Shown here one piece after another: positions 7,031-15,815 of a DNA stretch of 48,997 bases. A model generated the notes under the pieces. That model had not been told where the DNA came from, did no database searches, and worked only from the letters and a program-made list of their open reading frames with translations. Made by a program: the position numbers and the translations under genes. Source of the DNA: Clostridia bacterium (GTDB taxonomy: Bacteria > Bacillota > Clostridia > RGIG6154); NCBI GenBank assembly GCA_017626145.1, contig JAGAJK010000017.1, positions 1 through 48,997 on the forward strand, written 5' to 3'. How positions within the stretch are numbered: the stretch's first letter is position 1; each line of letters begins with the position of its first letter.

Positions 7031-8608
7031 ATGAATATGGATAATATATTGAATTTTTTAAAGAACGTATTCACAACAAATGAAGAAAAGTTTTCCATAA
7101 CATCGGCAGAAGGGATGTCTGAAAAAACATCCATAAAGGTTTTTACGGATATGGAAGAAAACTTGAAAACAATAAAAAATTATTTCTCATCGCCTTTAAA
7201 TTCTGACATAAAAATCAGAGAATTTATGACGTGTGGAAGAAAATCCTTTGCGGTATTTATAGAAAATCTTGTAAACTCAGAACTGTTGAACACACACATT
7301 CTTGCGCCGCTGATACTTTTGAAAAAAGATGCCGGCTCAGAGGATATTACTAAAACTCTTATTGTTCATAATCAGGTATCAACACAGACGGAATTTGAGA
7401 AAATACTCCTTTCTGTTAATATGGGTGACTGTGCCTTATTTATTGACGGTTTTGACAAATGTATTATATGTGATGTTAAGTTCTGGGTGCGAAGAGGAGT
7501 TGAACCGCCGGTTTCAGAGGCGGTTATTTACGGTCCTCACGAAGGCTTTAACGAAAACTTTAAAACCAATACTGCTCTTATAAGAAAAATCGTAAGAAAT
7601 GAAAATATGATTTGCGAAACTGTGAATGTAGGAAACGTAAGCAAGACCCCCTGCGCGCTTATATATATGAAAAATATAACCGACGAAAACACGGTAAACG
7701 AAATACGACATCGGCTGAACAATATTGATTCGGACTATATTTTTCAGCTCGGTGAGTTGGAGCAATATATAGAAGACAGTAATTATTCGTTAGTACCTCA
7801 GTTTCTTACAACTGAACGCCCTGATAAAGCTGCAAGTGAGCTTATTGAGGGAAAGATTGTTTTAATTCTTCAGGGAAGTCCGTTTGCCTTGATTGCCCCT
7901 GTTACTGCAGGAGAATTTATAACAACGGTTGAGGATGATTACATCCGCTTCCCTTTCGCAAACCTTATAAAAGTTATCAGAATTATTGGTATTATTATGT
8001 CCTTTCTTCTGTCGGGGCTTTATGTGGCGACAGTTAATTTTCATCACGAAATGATCCCAACAAGCCTTTTATTCGCAATTGAAGCATCACGCAACGCGGT
8101 ACCTTTATCGGCTTTTGGTGAAATTCTGCTGATGGAAATTGCCTTTGATATTATACGTGAAGCAAGTATACGTGTTCCCTCCTCTATTGGTTCAACCTTA
8201 GGAATTATAGGCGGTCTTATTATAGGTCAGGCTGCGGTAGAAGCAAAATTAGTAAGTCCTATTGCTATTATAATTGTCGCAGCAGTAGGAATCGGTTCCT
8301 TTGCAACACCTAATTATGGGTTTAATATGGCACTCAGATTTTCAAGATACATTTACCTTATTCTGGGAGCAACAGCAGGATTTTTCGGAATTACTCTCGG
8401 GCTTGTTATAAGTGCTTATATACTGTCACATATAAAATCATTAGGAGTGCCTCTTCTCAGCGGAACAGGTTCAAAAAGCGAGGATAATTTTACGGGGATG
8501 TTCTTTAAAGCGCCTGTATGGAAAAGAGAAATACGACACAAATATTTACACGCAAAGCAAGAAAGAACGCAGGCAAAAATAAGCAGAAAGTGGGTGGAGC
8601 CGAAGTGA
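7031..8608 (+). CDS. gerKA: Spore germinant receptor A subunit (GerA/GerKA family)
   Basis: 525 residues of the GerA-family A subunit, which senses germinants in the spore inner membrane together with B and C subunits. The N-terminal ~260 residues are soluble and contain CDVKFWVRRGVEPP (about 148-161), a family hallmark. The C-terminal half has the membrane core with PFALIAPVTAGEF, RVPSSIGSTLGIIGGLIIGQAAV and SFATPNYGFNMALR, followed by a basic tail. No Shine-Dalgarno is visible before the ATG. It heads an overlapping four-gene operon. The symbol is family-level; the germinant cannot be read from sequence. Confidence 0.9.
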   Translation: MNMDNILNFLKNVFTTNEEKFSITSAEGMSEKTSIKVFTDMEENLKTIKNYFSSPLNSDIKIREFMTCGRKSFAVFIENLVNSELLNTHILAPLILLKKDAGSEDITKTLIVHNQVSTQTEFEKILLSVNMGDCALFIDGFDKCIICDVKFWVRRGVEPPVSEAVIYGPHEGFNENFKTNTALIRKIVRNENMICETVNVGNVSKTPCALIYMKNITDENTVNEIRHRLNNIDSDYIFQLGELEQYIEDSNYSLVPQFLTTERPDKAASELIEGKIVLILQGSPFALIAPVTAGEFITTVEDDYIRFPFANLIKVIRIIGIIMSFLLSGLYVATVNFHHEMIPTSLLFAIEASRNAVPLSAFGEILLMEIAFDIIREASIRVPSSIGSTLGIIGGLIIGQAAVEAKLVSPIAIIIVAAVGIGSFATPNYGFNMALRFSRYIYLILGATAGFFGITLGLVISAYILSHIKSLGVPLLSGTGSKSEDNFTGMFFKAPVWKREIRHKYLHAKQERTQAKISRKWVEPK

Positions 8609-9633
8609 CTTGTAACAAAATTGGCACATTGGAATTAACTTTTTTGTTTGTTAATCTGATTTGCAACAAGTTTTTTCTGTTCGCTCCCGAATATTTTCGA
8701 GCTACAGCCGGAAGCGGAACAGGAATAATGATTTGCCTTATGTTTCTTCTTATGTTTGCGGTATGGTCATTTTACAAACGAAGAAACATAACTAAGACAA
8801 GCTTCGGAAAAATGGGCAGTATTTTTCTTATAGCAGTTTTTATTTTTTCGGTTGCTCTTACTCTGCGGCAATATACGGAAACAGTAAAGGTAATTTCCCT
8901 GACACAGGCGTCACTTTATTTCATAGAAGGTATTTTTATTATTGCTATGATTACAGGAGCGTATTCAGGTATAAAAGGAATATGCAAGGCTCATATTTTT
9001 TATGCTCCGTTAATTTTTGCAGTTATGCTTATTTTAATCGTTTCTGCATCAGGTAAGCTTGATTTTTATATGCTGACACCGGTATTCGGTAACGGTATTC
9101 AGTCCATAGCAACGAATGCTTTATTCCTTCTATCTACTTTTCTGGAGTTTACTTTATTCTTTACACTCAAGCCTTTCAGTAAGGATGAAAAAAGCTTTAT
9201 AAGAGCCGGGAATCTTACACTCTTAATTTCTTTTGCGGTTATTATGATAATTACCCTTTGCTACATTGCTTCTTTTTCCGAAAATGCATCCGTTGAAAAA
9301 TACCCACCTGTATTTCAGATAATACGGTTAATAAATTCAGGAGCTTATTTTCAGAGATTTGATTCGTTATTTCTTATTGCTTTTTCCCTTTCGGCATACC
9401 TTTATCTGGGGGCAATGTTGTTTCTAATATGGCATTTATTTAAAAATGCATTCGAAATAGAAGGAAAAAATGCTGTGCTGATGCCTTTTGCTTTTATAAT
9501 TATTTCAACATCGTTTATAAATGCTTTAAGTGATGTTATAACCGCAAGTATAAAACACGTTGATGTGTTTTTGTGGGCAATTCCCGTTCTTATGCCTCTG
9601 TTATTGATAAAGAAAGGTAATAAAATACAATGA
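8605..9633 (+). CDS. gerKB: Spore germinant receptor B subunit (GerKB-type permease)
   Basis: 342 residues, predicted to be almost entirely membrane-embedded (about ten hydrophobic helices). It is a member of the APC-like endospore germination permease family (GerAB/GerKB). The start is taken at GTG 8605, which overlaps the gerKA stop in a GTGA arrangement with GGTGGAG a few bases upstream. An in-frame ATG at 8518 lies within gerKA and would add a basic, non-membrane extension not expected in the family. Motifs include FRATAGSGTGI near the first loop. Translationally coupled to the genes on both sides. Confidence 0.88.
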   Translation: MTCNKIGTLELTFLFVNLICNKFFLFAPEYFRATAGSGTGIMICLMFLLMFAVWSFYKRRNITKTSFGKMGSIFLIAVFIFSVALTLRQYTETVKVISLTQASLYFIEGIFIIAMITGAYSGIKGICKAHIFYAPLIFAVMLILIVSASGKLDFYMLTPVFGNGIQSIATNALFLLSTFLEFTLFFTLKPFSKDEKSFIRAGNLTLLISFAVIMIITLCYIASFSENASVEKYPPVFQIIRLINSGAYFQRFDSLFLIAFSLSAYLYLGAMLFLIWHLFKNAFEIEGKNAVLMPFAFIIISTSFINALSDVITASIKHVDVFLWAIPVLMPLLLIKKGNKIQ

Positions 9634-10676
9634 AAAAACTGTTATGTGCTATTGTTTTTTGCATTTTTGTTCTGTGCGGGTGCTCCGGAGCTAAGGAGCT
9701 TGAGGAGCTTGCATACGTTATAGCAATTGGGATTGATGAAGGGGAAAATGACAAGCTTAATGTTACCTTTGTTACGGCAATACCATCAAATATAAGCTCA
9801 GAATCGGGAAACGGAAAACCGGTATCCTGTATTACTGTCGAATCGGAAAATGTACTTAGTGCAAGTGTTTCTGCCGGTGGGAAAATGAACAGAAATATTG
9901 ATTTTTCTCATTGCAGGCTTATTGCCTTTAATGAGAATATCGCCATCAAAGGTCTTGGAAAATTTAAAAAGACGCTTCTTAACGAAAAAAGCTTTCGCCC
10001 TGATACTTTAATTTCTGTTATAAAAGGAAAAACTTCGGACTTTTTTAATAATTCCTCCTCTGCCTTTGAAACTAACCCTGCCAAATATTTCGAGCTTATG
10101 TTCGGCAGTCAGGGTTCCAAAAATGCCGTTTCCTGTACAATCAAGGACTTTTCGGGAGGAAATCAGAGTATTTTGCCTTTGGCGGATAAAGAAGGTGTAA
10201 ACAGTTGTGTTATAATAAACAACGACCGTCTTGCGGCTGTTCTTCCGGAAAACAAGGTTGCAATTTACAAGCTTCTGTCCGGAAAAAAATTTCAGAGTTA
10301 TATGGATTTTGAAAATGACGAAGCCGTACTTTTTATAAGTAGAGAAAAGGCTCCCGAAATAAAAGTAGATACAAAAAATAATTTAAAGGTAACGGTTACA
10401 CTTTATCTTAACGGTGAACTGATTGCAGAAAACAAAAAGCTTTCACACAATAAATATACCGAAAACATTAAAGCTCAATGTGAGAATTTTCTTGAGTATA
10501 CATCCAAAGAATTAAAATGCGATATTTTAAATATAACAAGATTGACAAGACCGCATTTTTTTACTGTCTCCGATTATGAAAAATACAATCCCACGAAGAA
10601 GTACGAAAGAGCCGAATTTGATGTAAAAATAGTTTATTCTGACCTTAAAACAGGAGAAAGGAATCTTAAGCTATGA
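9630..10676 (+). CDS. gerKC: Spore germinant receptor C subunit (GerKC-type lipoprotein)
   Basis: 348 residues with a lipoprotein signal: MKKLLCAIVFCIFVLCGC, with a lipobox Cys at about residue 18. It is followed by the GerAC-type pattern ELEELAYVIAIGIDEG (normally 'xRxExxxLAxVxAIGID' in the family). The middle and end are alpha/beta, with the C-terminal part corresponding to the Ger(x)C domain. It is expected on the outer face of the spore inner membrane. The ATG overlaps the gerKB stop (ATGA), and its own stop overlaps the start of the next small gene in the same way. Confidence 0.9.
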   Translation: MKKLLCAIVFCIFVLCGCSGAKELEELAYVIAIGIDEGENDKLNVTFVTAIPSNISSESGNGKPVSCITVESENVLSASVSAGGKMNRNIDFSHCRLIAFNENIAIKGLGKFKKTLLNEKSFRPDTLISVIKGKTSDFFNNSSSAFETNPAKYFELMFGSQGSKNAVSCTIKDFSGGNQSILPLADKEGVNSCVIINNDRLAAVLPENKVAIYKLLSGKKFQSYMDFENDEAVLFISREKAPEIKVDTKNNLKVTVTLYLNGELIAENKKLSHNKYTENIKAQCENFLEYTSKELKCDILNITRLTRPHFFTVSDYEKYNPTKKYERAEFDVKIVYSDLKTGERNLKL

Positions 10677-10846
10677 TATATAAGATTATATTTATAACGG
10701 CTCTTATAATTTTCACATCGAGAAATATAAGCTTTGCTTTTTTATGCAGAAAAAAAGGACAGAAGGGGTTTTTACCTCTTCTTGTCCTGAGTATAATTAT
10801 GTTTATAAGTCCCGCTGTTGCTTACTTCCTGAACCGTTATTTATGA
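10673..10846 (+). CDS. Small two-helix membrane protein, possible germinant receptor D subunit
   Basis: 57 codons, starting at an ATG that overlaps the gerKC stop (ATGA), the same coupling used at the two earlier junctions of this operon. The product has two hydrophobic segments (about residues 3-22 and 34-53) separated by a basic loop CRKKGQKG, i.e. a membrane hairpin. Some Bacillus ger operons encode D subunits with this layout, which modulate germination. No sequence signature is recognised, so the link rests on position and topology. The last 10 bp overlap the convergent nrdR stop, and the nrdR terminator lies inside this reading frame. Confidence 0.6.
   Translation: MIYKIIFITALIIFTSRNISFAFLCRKKGQKGFLPLLVLSIIMFISPAVAYFLNRYL
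10750..10787 (-). terminator. nrdR terminator inside the convergent small ger gene
   Basis: On the minus strand, AGGACAAGAAGAGG pairs with CCCCTTCT-GTCCT around a short A-rich loop and is followed by seven T. The stem lies about 50 bp beyond the nrdR stop, within codons of the 57-aa ger gene on the other strand. Confidence 0.75.
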
Positions 10847-11304
10847 ATATCTCTGTCCGAAAGCATCGTCTGCAATTCTTCCATAAAGGTTTTTATATCT
10901 TTAAACTGTCGATATACTGATGCAAAACGAACATAGGCAACATCATCAAGATTTTTAAGCTCATCCATCACCCTCTCACCGATGCGGGTGGTGGTTATTT
11001 CTTTATCAAGCATACTGTACGCTTCATTTTCAATGTCATCAACGATTTTCTGAATCTGCTCCATACTTACAGGTCTTTTCTCACACGCCTTTACAAGACC
11101 GTTAATAAGCTTCTGAGAATCAAACATTTCACGGGATTTGTCTTTTTTAACTACACGCAAAGGTATACTTTCAACCTTTTCATACGTAGTAAAACGCTTT
11201 CCGCATTCAACACATTCACGACGACGTCTTATATTGGTATTTTCTTCAGTTGGTCTTGAATCGATTACTTTGCTTTCGATATTCGAACAAAATGGACACT
11301 TCAC
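10837..11304 (-). CDS. nrdR: Transcriptional repressor NrdR
   Basis: 155 residues, the standard length. It has an N-terminal zinc ribbon (CPFC at 3-6 and CVEC around 31-34, with the RRRR-x-C basic run typical of NrdR), then an ATP-cone (about 46-136) beginning [14 protein letters not shown]. It senses dATP/ATP and represses ribonucleotide reductase genes. The start is set at GTG 11304, giving the canonical MKCPFC N-terminus with AGGCGG 8 nt upstream; the in-frame TTG at 11310 lies too close to the Shine-Dalgarno. No ribonucleotide reductase gene is present, so it acts in trans. Confidence 0.95.
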   Translation of the reverse strand: MKCPFCSNIESKVIDSRPTEENTNIRRRRECVECGKRFTTYEKVESIPLRVVKKDKSREMFDSQKLINGLVKACEKRPVSMEQIQKIVDDIENEAYSMLDKEITTTRIGERVMDELKNLDDVAYVRFASVYRQFKDIKTFMEELQTMLSDRDIHK

Positions 11305-11421
11305 TGACAATTCCGCCTTTCAGATTTAATTATATTTTAGTGCGGTAAATTCAAAAATGAAAAATCCTGCTTGCATATGAATACTCATATTTGCAGCTTA
11401 CATAAAGATTACCTACTACAT

Positions 11422-11450
11422 ATTGTATCACAGAATATTTATATCGTCAA
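11422..11450 (-). promoter_or_regulatory. Promoter of nrdR
   Basis: TTGACG (11445-11450), 17-bp spacer and TACAAT (11422-11427) on the minus strand. Transcription would give a leader of about 110 nt containing an imperfect palindrome (ATATGA-N4-TCATAT, around 11370-11390) that could be an operator or a hairpin. Confidence 0.6.
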
Positions 11451-11490
11451 TGCAATTGTTAACAAAATAACCATCTTTCAGCAAAAACTC

Positions 11491-11502
11491 GTGTCCGGAC
11501 AC
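11491..11502. other. 12-bp perfect palindrome
   Basis: GTGTCCGGACAC stands next to the T-tract of the upp terminator. It is GC-rich in an AT-rich spacer and could be a protein-binding site; no partner is apparent. Confidence 0.3.
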
Positions 11503-11506
11503 AACT

Positions 11507-11543
11507 AAAAAACGCCCTGCAATTTGCAAAGCAAATTGCAGGG
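11507..11543 (-). terminator. Terminator of the uraA-upp operon
   Basis: A 13-bp perfect stem, CCCTGCAATTTGC with GCAAATTGCAGGG (11515-11543) and a three-base loop, followed on the minus strand by CG and a run of six T (11507-11512), about 50 bp after the upp stop. Confidence 0.85.
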
Positions 11544-11593
11544 TGTTGTAAACTGAAAATTTTCTGCAGCTGACAAAAAGAGACTGCATAATT

Positions 11594-12223
11594 TTATTTT
11601 GTGCCGAATATTCTGTCACCGGCGTCGCCGAGTCCGGGGACTATATACCCGTGTTCATTAAGCTTCTCGTCGATATTTGCACAATAGATATCAACATCAG
11701 GATGCGCTTTAGAAAGTGCATCGATTCCTTCAGGTGCCGCTATAAGACAAAGAAAACGTATCTGCTTTGCACCTTTTGCCTTAATCTGGGTGATTGCATC
11801 AATTGCAGAACCACCCGTTGCAAGCATTGGATCAACCACAACTACAATTCTTTCATCGATATCAGGCGGAAGCTTACAATAATAAGGATGAGGTATTAAG
11901 GTTTCTTCATCTCTGTACATACCGATATGTCCGATTTTAGCAATAGGCATAATATTCAAAAATCCGTTTACCATACCAAGACCTGCTCTTAAGATCGGAA
12001 CAACAGCAAGCTTTTTACCTGCAAGCATTTTACAGGTTGTCTTAACAAGAGGTGTTTCTATTTCCACATCTTCAAGAGGAAGATCGCGAAGCGCTTCATA
12101 GCACATAAGCATAGTGATTTCCTCTACAGATTCACGAAATTCCTTGTTTGAAGTTTCCTTCATACGCAAAACAGTTGTTTTGTGCTGAATAAGCGGATGA
12201 TCAAAAACTGTAACTTTACTCAT
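11594..12223 (-). CDS. upp: Uracil phosphoribosyltransferase
   Basis: 209 residues, the family length. It converts uracil and PRPP to UMP in pyrimidine salvage. It shows [14 protein letters not shown], the PRPP-binding loop [14 protein letters not shown] (about 122-135) and the C-terminal [14 protein letters not shown], which closes over uracil. It lies 14 bp downstream of the uracil permease, so uptake and phosphoribosylation are co-expressed. All key motifs are intact. Confidence 0.98.
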   Translation of the reverse strand: MSKVTVFDHPLIQHKTTVLRMKETSNKEFRESVEEITMLMCYEALRDLPLEDVEIETPLVKTTCKMLAGKKLAVVPILRAGLGMVNGFLNIMPIAKIGHIGMYRDEETLIPHPYYCKLPPDIDERIVVVVDPMLATGGSAIDAITQIKAKGAKQIRFLCLIAAPEGIDALSKAHPDVDIYCANIDEKLNEHGYIVPGLGDAGDRIFGTK

Positions 12224-12237
12224 TGTTTCCTCCTGAA

Positions 12238-13581
12238 TTATTCTTCATTTTTTCCTTTTGATACTACCAAATTGGTAAGGATACCCAAAATCAAAGCACA
12301 AGCGATAGTTGTGATTTTAACAGCACCAATCTGAAGTGCCATACCACCGATACCTGTAATAAGAATAACAGATACTACAAACAAATTCTTGTTGTCCGAA
12401 AGGTTGACATCCTGAATCATTTTAAGACCTGATACAGCAATAAAACCATAAAGTGTAATACAAACACCACCCATTACGCAAGCAGGAATTGTTGCAAGGA
12501 ATGTTACGAATGGTGCAACAAAAGATGCTATAATTGCAATTATAGCGGTTGTTATAATAGTTACAACCGATGCATTTTTGGTGATAGCAACACAAGCTAC
12601 GGATTCACCGTATGTTGTGTTGGGACATCCGCCGAAAATTGCACCTGCAACTGAACCTACACCGTCGCCAAGTAATGTTCTGTGGAGTCCCGGATTTTCA
12701 AGAAGCTCCTGAGCGATTATGCTTGAAAGATTCTTATGGTCTGCGATATGCTCTGCAAATACAACAAAAGCAACCGGAATATACGCAACTGCAACTGTCG
12801 CTATATACTGACCATTAATCGCAGAAAAGCCCTTTATTGCTTTTAAGAATGTAAAATCAGGATACCACTGCATATTTTTAAAAAGACCGAAATTTATAAT
12901 CTGAAGTGTTTCATTACCTGTCTTAATACCAATAAATGTGAAAATTGCGGCAACAACATATCCTGCAAGGATACCGATAATAAAAGGAATAAGCTTCATT
13001 CCTTTTTTGCCGTATACCGAACTCAACATAACGCCAAGTATGGTAACAATTCCACAAAGGAAACCGATCCAGCCTTTTGCATCCATAACGTAAACCGAAT
13101 TAGCGGCATCGAAGGACGCGAATTTCAAAACGTCACCAACAGCATTTCCTGCAAGAGAAAGACCAATAATTGCAACTGTAGGTCCGATAACTACCGAAGG
13201 CATAAGACGGCTTATCCATTTAACACCGGCAAATTTTACAATAATTGCAATAATTACATAAACAAGACCTGCAAATGCGGCACCGATAATCAAGCCTGCA
13301 TATCCGGCTTCCACAGATACTGCACCTGCAAATGCAGCAAGCATAGATCCTATAAACGCAAATGAAGAACCGAGAAATACAGGACTTCTGAATTTAGTGA
13401 ATAACAAATAAATAATTGTGCCTACGCCTGCACCGAAAAGTGCCGCTGACTGTGACATACCGTTTCCGATAATTGCAGGAACAGCAATAGTTGCCGCAAG
13501 TATTGCCAACAGCTGCTGAAAAGCAAAAATCAGAACCTGTCCGAATTTGGGTTTGTCTTGAACCCCGTAAATCATTTTCAT
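12238..13581 (-). CDS. uraA: Uracil permease (UraA/PyrP, NCS2 family)
   Basis: 447 residues with about 14 membrane helices. It is a uracil:proton symporter of the nucleobase-ascorbate (NCS2) family. Recognisable elements are [14 protein letters not shown] near the N-terminus, an [10 protein letters not shown] segment with the substrate-binding Glu (about 277) and [17 protein letters not shown] (about 318-334), the family signature. GGGAG lies 7 nt before the ATG. It is followed by upp in a salvage operon. No PyrR-type attenuator is visible in the short leader. Confidence 0.95.
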   Translation of the reverse strand: MKMIYGVQDKPKFGQVLIFAFQQLLAILAATIAVPAIIGNGMSQSAALFGAGVGTIIYLLFTKFRSPVFLGSSFAFIGSMLAAFAGAVSVEAGYAGLIIGAAFAGLVYVIIAIIVKFAGVKWISRLMPSVVIGPTVAIIGLSLAGNAVGDVLKFASFDAANSVYVMDAKGWIGFLCGIVTILGVMLSSVYGKKGMKLIPFIIGILAGYVVAAIFTFIGIKTGNETLQIINFGLFKNMQWYPDFTFLKAIKGFSAINGQYIATVAVAYIPVAFVVFAEHIADHKNLSSIIAQELLENPGLHRTLLGDGVGSVAGAIFGGCPNTTYGESVACVAITKNASVVTIITTAIIAIIASFVAPFVTFLATIPACVMGGVCITLYGFIAVSGLKMIQDVNLSDNKNLFVVSVILITGIGGMALQIGAVKITTIACALILGILTNLVVSKGKNEE

Positions 13582-13620
13582 AGTATTACTCCCTTTTTAA
13601 ATAAAATTCATCCATTAGTA

Positions 13621-13649
13621 ACTATAACAAAATTGCGAATATTTGTCAA
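13621..13649 (-). promoter_or_regulatory. Promoter of uraA-upp
   Basis: TTGACA (13644-13649), 17-bp spacer and TATAGT (13621-13626) on the minus strand, placing the start about 35 nt upstream of the uraA ATG, too short for an attenuator. The interval to the divergent uxuA promoter is AT-rich and otherwise featureless. Confidence 0.7.
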
Positions 13650-13793
13650 CTTAAAAAAATAAAACATTTTACAAAATTCTACATATATCTGTAAAAAGCT
13701 GTATACAAAAAACTTTATTGTATAACTATTATACGAAATTTAATAATCTTTCATAAATAAGCAAGATTTTCAATATAAATGTCAATTTTTGCA

Positions 13794-13822
13794 TTGTAAA
13801 TTTCCAAAAATTGATGTATAAT
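13794..13822 (+). promoter_or_regulatory. Promoter of the uxu operon
   Basis: TTGTAA (13794-13799), 17-bp spacer and TATAAT (13817-13822), about 30 nt before the uxuA ATG. No regulator gene or clear operator is adjacent. Confidence 0.6.
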
Positions 13823-13855
13823 TATTATAACTATGATAAAAGGAGTTGTGTTACT

Positions 13856-14896
13856 ATGAAAATGACTTTCAGATGGTACGGTAGTGACGATCCTGTTACA
13901 TTGGATAATATAAGACAGATTCCGTGTATGACAGGTGTTGTAACCGCTGTTTATTCTGTTCCCGTAGGACAGGTATGGCCACAGGAAGAAATTGATAAAA
14001 TGAAAGCTGAAATCAACGCTAAAGGCCTTGAAATGGAGGTTATTGAAAGCGTTCCCGTTCATGAAGATATTAAACTTAAAAGAGGCAACTATCAGCTTTA
14101 CATAGACAACTATAAAGAAAACATCAGAAGACTTGCAAAAGCGGGTGTAAAATGTATCTGCTACAACTTTATGCCTGTATTTGACTGGACACGTTCAAGA
14201 CTTGACCAGCCACTTCCGGACGGATCAAACGCACTTGTTTATTACAAGGAAGATGTTGACAAGATGGACCCTACAAAGATGACACTTCCCGGTTGGGATG
14301 CTTCATACTCACCTGAAGAAATGACAGGTCTGATTGAAGAATACAAGAAAATCGGTGAAGAAGGCTTATGGGCAAATCTTGAATATTTTATTAAAGAGAT
14401 TATTCCTGTTGCCGCAGAATGTGATGTTAACATGGCAATTCATCCGGATGATCCACCATGGCCTATTTTCGGTATTCCGAGAATTATTACAACAGAAGAA
14501 AACATTGACAGATTTTTATCACTCTACGATGATGTTCATCACGGACTTACACTTTGCAGCGGAAGTCTTGGATGTGCTAAATTCAACGACTATACTGCAA
14601 TGGTAAGAAAATACGGTGCTATGGGAAGAATTCATTTTGCTCACGTAAGAAATATCAAAATTTTAGAGGACGGGTCTTTCGAAGAAAGCGGTCACCTTTC
14701 AGAATGCGGTTCGTTGGATGTTGTTGAAATCTTAAAGGCTTACTATGAAACAGGCTTTAAAGGATATCTTCGTCCCGATCACGGCAGAATGATCTGGGGT
14801 GAAACAGGAAAGCCCGGCTATGGTCTTTACGACAGAGCACTTGGTGCTATGTATATGGCAGGTATCTGGGAAACTCTTGAAAAAGAAAGCAAATAA
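13856..14896 (+). CDS. uxuA: Mannonate dehydratase
   Basis: 346 residues. It dehydrates D-mannonate to 2-keto-3-deoxygluconate in hexuronate breakdown. It has the N-terminal [16 protein letters not shown] and the barrel motifs [34 protein letters not shown] and [11 protein letters not shown], carrying the metal-binding Glu/His/Asp/Cys residues of the UxuA family. The start at 13856 follows AAGGAG by 8-9 nt; an upstream ATG at 13811 lies at the promoter and is rejected. It is the first gene of an operon with uxuB and uxaC. Confidence 0.96.
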   Translation: MKMTFRWYGSDDPVTLDNIRQIPCMTGVVTAVYSVPVGQVWPQEEIDKMKAEINAKGLEMEVIESVPVHEDIKLKRGNYQLYIDNYKENIRRLAKAGVKCICYNFMPVFDWTRSRLDQPLPDGSNALVYYKEDVDKMDPTKMTLPGWDASYSPEEMTGLIEEYKKIGEEGLWANLEYFIKEIIPVAAECDVNMAIHPDDPPWPIFGIPRIITTEENIDRFLSLYDDVHHGLTLCSGSLGCAKFNDYTAMVRKYGAMGRIHFAHVRNIKILEDGSFEESGHLSECGSLDVVEILKAYYETGFKGYLRPDHGRMIWGETGKPGYGLYDRALGAMYMAGIWETLEKESK

Positions 14897-14912
14897 GAAA
14901 GGAAAATGAAAA

Positions 14913-15764
14913 ATGAAACTTCCATTTAATATTGATTTAAACAACAAGGTTGCAGTTGTAACAGGCGGTGGCGGTGTGCTTTGCGGAAGCTTCGCAAAGG
15001 CTATTGCTGCCTGCGGTGCAAAGGTTGCAATCTTAGACCTTAATGAAGAAGCGGCTAAAAAAGTTGCTGATGAAATTGTTGCAGACGGTGGCTGTGCAAT
15101 CGGCGTATCCGCAAACGTATTACAGAAGGAAAGCCTCGAAAATGCAAAAAAGGTTGTTAACGAAAAGTTAGGTTCAGTTGACATTCTTTTAAACGGTGCA
15201 GGCGGTAACAATCCCAAAGGCACAACAACAAAGGATTACTACAATATCGGTGACGAAGATTTAGAAGATGTTAAGACATTCTTTGACCTTGATCCCGACG
15301 GTGTAAGCTTTGTATTTAACCTGAACTTTTTGGGAACACTTCTCCCCACTCAGGTATTTGCTCACGATTTAATCGGCAAAAAGGATGCAACAATCTTAAA
15401 TGTTTCATCAATGAATGCTTTTACTCCTCTTACAAGAATTCCTGCATACAGCGGTGCTAAAGCGGCTATTTCAAACTTTACACAGTGGCTGGCAGTTCAT
15501 TTTTCAAAGGTTGGTATCAGAGTAAATGCAATCGCTCCCGGTTTCTTCCTTACGGCACAGAACCACGCTTTATTGATTGATGCAAATGGCGAATATACAG
15601 AACGTTCAAAGAAGATTCTTTCACAGACTCCTATGGACAGATTCGGTGATCCCGAAGAATTAATCGGTACACTTTTATGGCTTCTTTGCCATGATGCTTC
15701 AAGCTTCGTTAACGGTGTAGTTGTTCCTGTAGATGGTGGCTTTTCTGCATATAGTGGCGTATAA
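14913..15764 (+). CDS. uxuB: D-mannonate oxidoreductase, SDR type (UxuB/YjmF-like)
   Basis: 283-residue short-chain dehydrogenase. The N-terminal Rossmann motif is VAVVTGGGGVLCG (TGGxxxLG variant), followed by acidic D-L-N for NAD selectivity, NGAGG, the catalytic Ser in LNVSSMNA, and Y-x-x-x-K in YSGAKAAISNF. It ends with the SDR tail FVNGVVVPVDGG. In Bacillus-type hexuronate clusters the fructuronate-to-mannonate step is done by an SDR (YjmF) instead of the long-chain UxuB of E. coli. Its place between uxuA and uxaC supports that role. The spacing is 16 bp after uxuA. Confidence 0.85.
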   Translation: MKLPFNIDLNNKVAVVTGGGGVLCGSFAKAIAACGAKVAILDLNEEAAKKVADEIVADGGCAIGVSANVLQKESLENAKKVVNEKLGSVDILLNGAGGNNPKGTTTKDYYNIGDEDLEDVKTFFDLDPDGVSFVFNLNFLGTLLPTQVFAHDLIGKKDATILNVSSMNAFTPLTRIPAYSGAKAAISNFTQWLAVHFSKVGIRVNAIAPGFFLTAQNHALLIDANGEYTERSKKILSQTPMDRFGDPEELIGTLLWLLCHDASSFVNGVVVPVDGGFSAYSGV

Positions 15765-15815
15765 GGCTACTATAACATACGACGTTAAAATTCACTAAAT
15801 TAAAGGAGTTATCAT

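Noticed and set aside
11428-11619. 63-codon minus-strand frame after upp
   Set aside because: It spans the upp terminator and has no credible start.
14732-15223. 163-codon minus-strand frame
   Set aside because: Antisense to uxuA/uxuB; low-complexity hydrophobic translation typical of a shadow frame.
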